Source: Rhynchospora pubera
Taxonomy: Eukaryota; Streptophyta; Magnoliopsida; Poales; Cyperaceae
DNA length: 64,000 bases
Direction: 5' to 3'
Assembly: GCA_028095005.1 (NCBI GenBank)
Contig: CM051459.1
Location: forward strand, 277,283,229 to 277,347,228
Position 1 is the stretch's first letter. Each line of letters opens with the position of its first letter. Below are positions 57,357 through 64,000 of the stretch, in pieces. Both the position numbers and the translations under genes were made by a program. The notes beneath the pieces are model-generated. The model searched no databases. It was not told where the DNA came from and was given only the letters and a program-made list of their open reading frames with translations.

Positions 57357-57564
57357 CACAGTCTGAGAGTGCGAAATTCAATTTTGAGCTCAAGAAAGAG
57401 AGGCGGGATTTCGAAAGAGAAATATATATCGAATTTCGGGTCAGTATCTGCTGCTTTTCATGCCCCAGCATTGCAGGGTCCTGCTATTCTAATCTGATCC
57501 GTCGGATCTAAAATGGAACGACCAGATTTAAAGTTCTGGCCGCAATTTAGGAGGGAAATTGATT

Positions 57565-57841
57565 AGTGTCATATGTAGTTTTGCCATCCATGTCATCGTT
57601 AAATATAAAGTGAACATATACAGCAAACAAAGTGAATATATAGACGATCTAAGTGAACACATACAAACAAAAAAATTCAATGAAAATTAGTTGAATATGC
57701 ATGTAAACTTCTGAATAAGTGATGACAACACTTATTTGTTTTTAAGTGTTCACTTAGATCGTCTACATGTTCACCTTATTTGCTGTATATGTTCATTTTG
57801 TATTTCGCGATGGCTGGAATGGTATATTTGCCGATGGCACT
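57565..57841. mobile_element. Foldback element of about 277 bp
   Basis: The left arm (AGTGTCATATG, GAACATATACAGCAAA, ATAGACGATCTAAGTGAACA) and the right arm (TGTTCACTTAGATCGTCTAC, TTGCTGTATATGTTC, GATGGCACT) are inverted copies around a short AT-rich loop. It lies just upstream of the coiled-coil gene cassettes. A convincing target duplication was not found, so the class is open. Confidence 0.6.
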
Positions 57842-57849
57842 TATAATTC

Positions 57850-58502
57850 CTGATTTAGAGAGCTTTAATTTGGGCCGTTGTTCCCTGAGAACAGACCCCA
57901 ACCTTAAGATTAACATCAGATGGATTGTAGTAATAATTGTTCGCAATTAAAATGTTTAAATCATTGGTATTGCCAACAAACCGAGCTAGCCAATTCGAAT
58001 CACTAAGTTCGAACAAAAATCACATTCAAAACTAATTTGTAAATATATTTAAGTTCGTTATTTATACAAACACTAAATGAATTTCGTAGGCTTATATGAT
58101 ATATTTGGTCCAATTAATACGTGCTGTTTGTGTGATAATTAATCTGTTATTTATTCTCTTACAAATATTCTTTGGAGATCGATATGTATTTTTTTTTTTT
58201 ATGATGCGGATAAATCTTGTCACAAGCTAAAGCAAATTCGAATTTAAACTAAGCATGCTCACGAGCTAGTTCGAACTTAAAAATAAAATCAAATTCAAGT
58301 CTGATTACAAGATCGAAGATACCTTTTGATTCGAGTTAACTTTGACTCAACGAGCTCATTTAAGTTCAATTCATTATCACCTCTAGATTGGAATGCCATC
58401 ATACCTCTCAAATTTTAAGCGAAATTAGTAGTTCACTTTGGATGCCCCACAAACTAGGAACAAGGACTTATTTTTTGTTCATGTACAAATTCAAACAAGA
58501 CA
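57850..58502. other. Intergenic DNA, nothing recognised
   Basis: AT-rich with no frame of note. Confidence 0.5.
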
Positions 58503-58507
58503 TGAAC

Positions 58508-59334
58508 TGTCGGGTTTGCTTTAAAGCCAAAGGGAATAAACAATTCTAGCAATACAAATAAGCAACCTAGAAAACATGAACTCGCAGAACCAGTAGTTGG
58601 AACGGACCGTCCTGGTCATAGACCGGACCGTTCCAATACACCAGAAAACTAAATCATGAGCGGAAGCTTACCTAATTTCATTGCTATGGCCTGAAGCTTG
58701 ATGTTGAGCACTTGTTGATGTCTCCTGACGTGTATACTTCTTATTTCCTCTTGTTGTTGACACCCAAGACAGGAGAAAAGGTCTTCCAAAGGATCAAGAC
58801 TCGCCTTGGTACTCTTTGCCTGAACTTAGAGCACCTTCTCAAGCTATTTGATGGAGGAATAGAGAGAGAGGCAGAAAATATTGCTTTCAACACATGTATG
58901 CAGTATGTTTCGTGGATGTCTTGTCCCTTGGGGACCAACCCCTTTATATATAGAGAGCCAAAGGCTTCTTGGCCTCCAAACAATGCTATAATTAACCATC
59001 ATAATTAGGCAATGTTTCTAAATATTACCACCTATAAAAGGCAACACATCCCTACACCAAATCTGGCTTTTCTTTACAGCCACGTTTAGCCTATTACCAT
59101 ATAACTGAATGACTTGGAGACCAAGCAGAAACAGCCCACCAAAAATAGATTATTTCCTTAATATGGCGCAGAGTCTGGACCGGGCCGCCCCAGAATTAGG
59201 ACGGGCCGTCCCAGACCACTGGACTAGGTCGTTCTAGACTTAGAACGTGTCTCTCTCTGCGCAGTGTCTGGACCGGGCCGTCCCAGACCACTGGAACAGG
59301 CCGTTTCAGTGCCAAATGGTCAAATAATCTAACA
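58508..59334 (-). mobile_element. Solo LTR, probably minus-strand (827 bp)
   Basis: It runs from TGTCGGGTTT to AATCTAACA, with TGAAC duplicated at 58503-58507 and 59335-59339. Read on the minus strand it starts TGTTAGATTATTTG, a common copia-type LTR start, and carries TATATAAAGG near its middle (about 58942-58951). GGACCGGGCCGTCCCAGACC-type units repeat at about 58600-58635 and 59175-59310. No internal coding sequence adjoins it. Confidence 0.75.
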
Positions 59335-59339
59335 TGAAC

Positions 59340-60181
59340 AAGAAACAAGCCTTTTGTTTCTAGTTTTCACAAATTCATGGAACAAAAACTAAAACAAGAC
59401 TTGTTCTAGTTCTTGTTCCTAATTATATTAAATTGAAAATGAGATAATAATTGTCTACGTTATATGTTAAGAGGATTGTCACAACGTGAAAGTTTGCGGA
59501 GCGCGTGGCCTTACGCCGTTGTCCCTTCTGTTTTAGTACAAAATACGAAGCAATGCACGAATTAAAAACAAACAAGTAGAGCTACTGCCGGCCTAGATTT
59601 AATAAAGTATAATCGCATTATTTTATTAAAGAATTCTATAACAAATTAATTTAGAAGTTACAGTCTTACAGATTAAAACGTTCTTTTTAATGAGTGAGAC
59701 GTTTGCACATTAAATTTATAAAAAAAAATTTGCAATTAATTTGGAAGAACTAAATTCACCATTGGATCCGATACATTTGAGGATCCATCCCGCAACCACC
59801 AAAACCCATATTGGATCACTCTTGTTACTGCTCCCAAAAAGAACTGAAAAGATAATATTTAGGATTGGAACCGTGGCTTGTCTAATTTCATCTGTTGGAA
59901 AGGTTTAAATTCCTAAAAGAAAAGCATGAGACAAATAAAAAATAACCACCTGATATTCATTTGCTTTTCTTTTTTTTTCCTACCAGGAGAAAATATGTGC
60001 ATTTACATTGCTTTGAATAACCAGCAAAAGCACAAACTAAGCTGGAAGCCGTCAAATAATTATCAATTAAACTTGTACTGCCTTTTCTAATATTGGGATT
60101 GCCCCAATCCCACCAAGTAATTTATTTTTGGTATAATCACATTCTTTTGCATTTTTAATCGAAATGAAAATCATAGAAAAT
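59340..60181. other. Intergenic DNA downstream of SPPA1
   Basis: AT-rich, probably including the 3' UTR of the minus-strand SPPA1 gene near 60100-60181. No other feature was seen. Confidence 0.5.
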
Positions 60182-63100
60182 CTAAAGGGAGCTAAGGAAA
60201 TTCTTTATGAGTGTCAATATCTGCTCTTCATCTGTTGCTTCGCCCAATCCTTCAAATAAGATGTTGTCCATTCTTGCTTGAACACCAGAAATTGCTGACA
60301 CATCACTCAACACTTGTTTTGCTGCTTTATCGATGCCAATCAACGAACTGCCAATGCCGGTCAGAACATCCTGTAGACTGGGGCTTGGTTTTGACAGCTC
60401 CACTAATCTAACCTGAAAACATTGATCAACTTCTATGAAGCCAAAGAAAAGAATCAAGAAAAAACATTTGTTATTAAACTCAAGTATTTTATAAGTCAAT
60501 TTGACTTTTCAATAAACTTCAGACCTAGGATAGACCGATAGAGTAGTCGACAAATTTCACCATAATTAACCCTCAATTTTAACTGTGCCAAATTTGACCA
60601 CATGTTCCTGATTTTGCAATCAAGCCAAGTGAACATCAACTAACCATACGAAAAAGTTTTGAAATAAAGCAGCAATTCAATTCAAAATTTCCTTATTAAC
60701 TAGCAATTCTTTGAAATATGCCATTGCCAAATCAGTAAATCACACAACAGAGCAATCTAACAAAAAGAGTAAAAAAAAATAAAAAAACAACCACCAAGAA
60801 AGAAGCTTGTTGAAACCATTTTGCGTTACTCTATATCAACCTTACAGTTGGACATCTAGTTATGTTATCCACAAACCAGAATTGCAAAAGAACCTTTTCA
60901 TCCTGCGGTATATTAGCCTTCAGCTTGGCAATGGCAACAGCATGATAGAATCCACCAATTGAGTCAACCAATCCTCTTGAAGCTGCATCCCTGCCACTCC
61001 ATACCCGCCCTTGTGCCACATTCTCCATTTTATCAACCTAGTTATCAATTACAATCTCATTTAACCCCTCACAACCAAAAACTAAAATTTAGAAAGGGTT
61101 TTCATCTGAGATTAACCAACCAAAATAACAGTTTACGCTTACCTTTTACAGACTGTAAAACACACTGGCCAAGCACATAAAAGGAAACTAAGGGGGGAAT
61201 TTTATTGTGACAATAGTCTTGCATTAATTAAGACTTAAGACTGAACCCAGAAACCTGTACTTGAGCTCACATTAACCATTTAAATGTTCTAAATAGTGTC
61301 AATATTTAATAAATGCTTACATCCATTGACCGTGAAAAAGCTGCTTTATCACGAAATAGTCTGTATGTGTTTTGCGTCGATTTTGTGAATAGCTCTGCTT
61401 CGTCTGGTCTGTCAACAAAAGCTTTTCAGTGGTAAGCTAACCAAGACTATTAAAAAGTCAATGAAAGCCAAAATATAAGCTTTGACATATTTCATGATTA
61501 TCACTTTGTAAAGGAAATGCAATGTTTTCCCGATTTTACCTGAGGGGCCGTTGATCAGCGGCTCTGAACTCTGAAAATTTACCCCTTGAAAGAACCTCTT
61601 TGTTGAAACCAATTCTCTCATATAGTTTCTGTAATGAAAATCTCCCTGAAAATTCAAAAATAATATACAAATAAAAGCTAAATGGGATATCCAACCTCAT
61701 GTATGAGAACATCTAATACGGGAAAGTTTCTTGCATACCCCCTCAATCAAAAAACGGTAATCTCTCTAATATTTCAAAGTATTCCTCGTCACATTGAACA
61801 TCTAAGAGAAAAAACTTACAGCTGTCTAAAAATTTTCTGAAGTAATTTTGACAAGATTATTCTGATTTATTTATTTATTAATTTTTTTATGGACAAGCAG
61901 ACAAGTTCCACAACCATATTTATTTTCATGGAGTTTAACCCATCATCTCTTGTAGGCACTATATCATTTTATGAGGTTATATAGTGTATTGGGTTTTTAA
62001 GGGCGTAAGATATGTAAATAACTAAATATCCATATAAGAACATGACAAAAAATAACCTGTTACTACTCCAATAGAGCCAGTTAAAGTAAGCTTCTCTGCA
62101 ACAATTATTGGTGCAGCCATGGCCATGTAGTACCCACCACTTGCTGCCAGATCAGACATGGATGCTATCACTGGCTTTGATTCAGCAAGAAGCCGAATCT
62201 CCCTCCACATCCTACACCAAAACCAAACCTAAAAGATAATTAGGTCAACGAGTATGGGGATTCTGATGAAGGACCATGGTTCAACCAATGAATCCACAGA
62301 GGAAAATGAACAAAAGAATTGTTTTAGAAATAACAAAATAACTTACAAATCAGAAGCAAGAGCATCTCCGCCAGGACTGTCAATTCGGAGTATTACTGCC
62401 TTATACCTGTCTGACTCTGCAAAAACAAGTTGTTTGGAATTAATACATCCCATTTAAGTCAAATTGCATAATTCTTCCCTTTTTAGTCAAATTGTATATG
62501 ATAATAAGGAAAAGGAAAGTATACAATGAAGTTAATGCTGAATCTTAAATACAATACTCGAAATGCTACTAAGCCTCAATTAGACTTTTAGGTGTACAAT
62601 AAAGGCACTGCTTTACAACAACAAGTCATCAACTCTGCAACTGAGCGATCAAGTTCAGCCAAAGAGCCTTATGATTTCCCCCTCAAAGGTGAGACGACAC
62701 AAATCTACACAAGAAAACGATGCTACAAAAAGAAATAATATACAAGTATGTGACCAAAGTTTCAACCCAATCTGGAAAACAATACAAAATGATGCCCATG
62801 CAGATGACACTGACATTTACACAATAGTTCCTGGCACTGAACTTACCTCTTACACTACGTATCTTCTCTATCAGTTGCTCAGCTATTATACCAGAGCCAG
62901 GTGAGCTCAAAGGCCCACGTGTTCGGCTGATAGATCCTGATGCTCTTATCACAGCAATTTGCTTGCCACCTCCTCCTAATCCAACAGTCCATTTCCTTAC
63001 TCTAGAGTACTTGCTATTGTAAGAGATGCACAAAAAATAAATAAATAAATAAAACTGAGAGACTTGTCAAATTGTAAACTAGGGAGATTCCCAGCAACAG

Positions 63101-63912
63101 TAACCAGAAGCTGTTTATCTCTGTAAGATTTTCCTCACCTATAATCAACTGTACGCAGACTTTTCTTGTCTTTTTGTCCTATTCTTTCCTTTAGCAGTGA
63201 TGAGATCTAAATCAAATAAAGCAACAATGCCATATGAAAATATTTCATGTGAGAATGAACTGACACCTTTTCAGTCCAGTGATGCAGGCTTAAAGATATT
63301 TGTGATCTGGTTAATGTTTCTTTAGGTCAACAAATTAACCTTCAACTTTGTGTGAAGTTCAGAGAGAACAAATGTTTAGTTACATTTATAATTGACAAGA
63401 GGGGAATTTGCACCTCATCATCATACAATATATTTGTTACCCAACCTTCTTCTTTAAGTCTTTCAACTTGATAAACTCCAGAGTTTACAAATTCCTCAAC
63501 ATCCTCTCTACTCTTTCCTGGTACAGTTAAAATGAATACACAATTTAAAAGAACTGAGAAAATATGCAAAACAAACTCAAATAAAATAACAAACAGTCAA
63601 ACATCCATGATTGCTTAAATTGTAAAACAGCCCCTCCCTTTGAAGGAATTGCAATTTGGATATCATAAAGGACAGGAGAGAGGGCCTTATTCAGAAGTTT
63701 GGCATGTTAAGAGATCCTATGCAAATTTATCAGTGGAGTACCTAGAGTAGAAGAAATAACATCCAGCCAATTTCCATATATATTATCCAATATAACAGTT
63801 AGCATCTCTTTGACTTCTTTTGATATAGTCTTTCGCGCCAGTTGGTCACCAGCACTTTTATAGTTGCCAATTCTCTGAATTTCAGGTTCCACGCCAATTT
63901 TCTCTAACAGAC
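60182..63912 (-). CDS. SPPA1: Signal peptide peptidase A (protease IV), 3' ten exons
   Basis: Ten in-phase exons were read: 63742-63912, 63414-63517, 63139-63206, 62847-63013, 62347-62416, 62057-62211, 61540-61645, 61321-61408, 60894-61037 and 60182-60412, with a stop at 60182. The 5' exons lie past the window. The product matches plant SppA, a chloroplast thylakoid serine protease of family S49 induced by light. The general-base lysine is in GNYKSAGDQL, the nucleophile serine in DLAASGGYYMAM; other landmarks are RIDSPGGDALASDL and LTLTGSIGVVTG. The Ser-Lys dyad is intact, with no stops. The short segment from 63913 to the window edge looks intronic. Location and role come from knowledge of the Arabidopsis family. 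Confidence 0.93.
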
Positions 63913-64000
63913 CTGTGAGTAGGCAGTTGTGATGGCCCAGATTAATTGCATAATTTTTACCCTGTACAACATTTCTATACATAAAGATTGAGTTCAGGTT

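Noticed and set aside
63913..64000. An additional SPPA1 exon at the window edge
   Set aside because: The sequence does not match the expected upstream SppA residues and reads better as intron before the acceptor at 63913.

Overview
This is a gene-poor, AT-rich stretch of a flowering-plant nuclear genome, probably a eudicot. The evidence is split genes with GT-AG introns, a group-S-type bZIP gene, a chloroplast-type SppA gene, and plant transposons (PIF/Harbinger, Mutator-like, hAT-like, LTR). No rRNA, tRNA, CRISPR array or bacterial-style operon was seen.

Positions 1-50,150 are mostly transposons set in AT-rich DNA with no recognisable host gene. From the left: the 5' LTR of a minus-strand retrotransposon with its primer-binding site (69-505); two Tourist-like MITEs; a 6.8-kb Mutator-like element (8954-15729, 9-bp target duplication) with two genes but no recognisable transposase; an 827-bp hAT-type element (17602-18428); a 425-bp foldback element (18651-19075); a roughly 1-kb tandem duplication built on another foldback element (20419-22642), one copy of which later took a Tourist MITE; a 1.4-kb deletion relative of the 6.8-kb Mutator-like element (26762-28181); a rearranged Harbinger element (28216-30722); an interrupted LTR (32001-32693); a solo LTR (41050-42658); another foldback element (43152-43573); and a 6.16-kb two-gene Harbinger element (43987-50145).

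Positions 50,150-64,000 are host-genic. A single-exon bZIP gene (50385-50915) starts about 240 bp from the Harbinger right end. A minus-strand gene of unknown function (52619-55002) carries a duplicated promoter plus N-terminal exon cassette upstream (56003-56926). A solo LTR follows (58508-59334). The 3' ten exons of a minus-strand signal peptide peptidase SPPA1 gene run from 60182 to 63912 and continue past the window edge.

The best candidate for something undescribed is the 6.8-kb Mutator-like element. Between TIRs built from GC-rich palindromes it carries a plant-mobile-domain gene converging on an intact gene for a protein with two BED-like zinc fingers, a coiled coil and a thrice-repeated acidic/aromatic tail motif. 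A 1.4-kb derivative with the same ends and its own perfect 9-bp duplication shows that the end structure has moved more than once. The seven premature stops in the two large DNA transposons each differ from CGA or CAG by one C-to-T change, as expected if methylated, silenced copies decayed by deamination.
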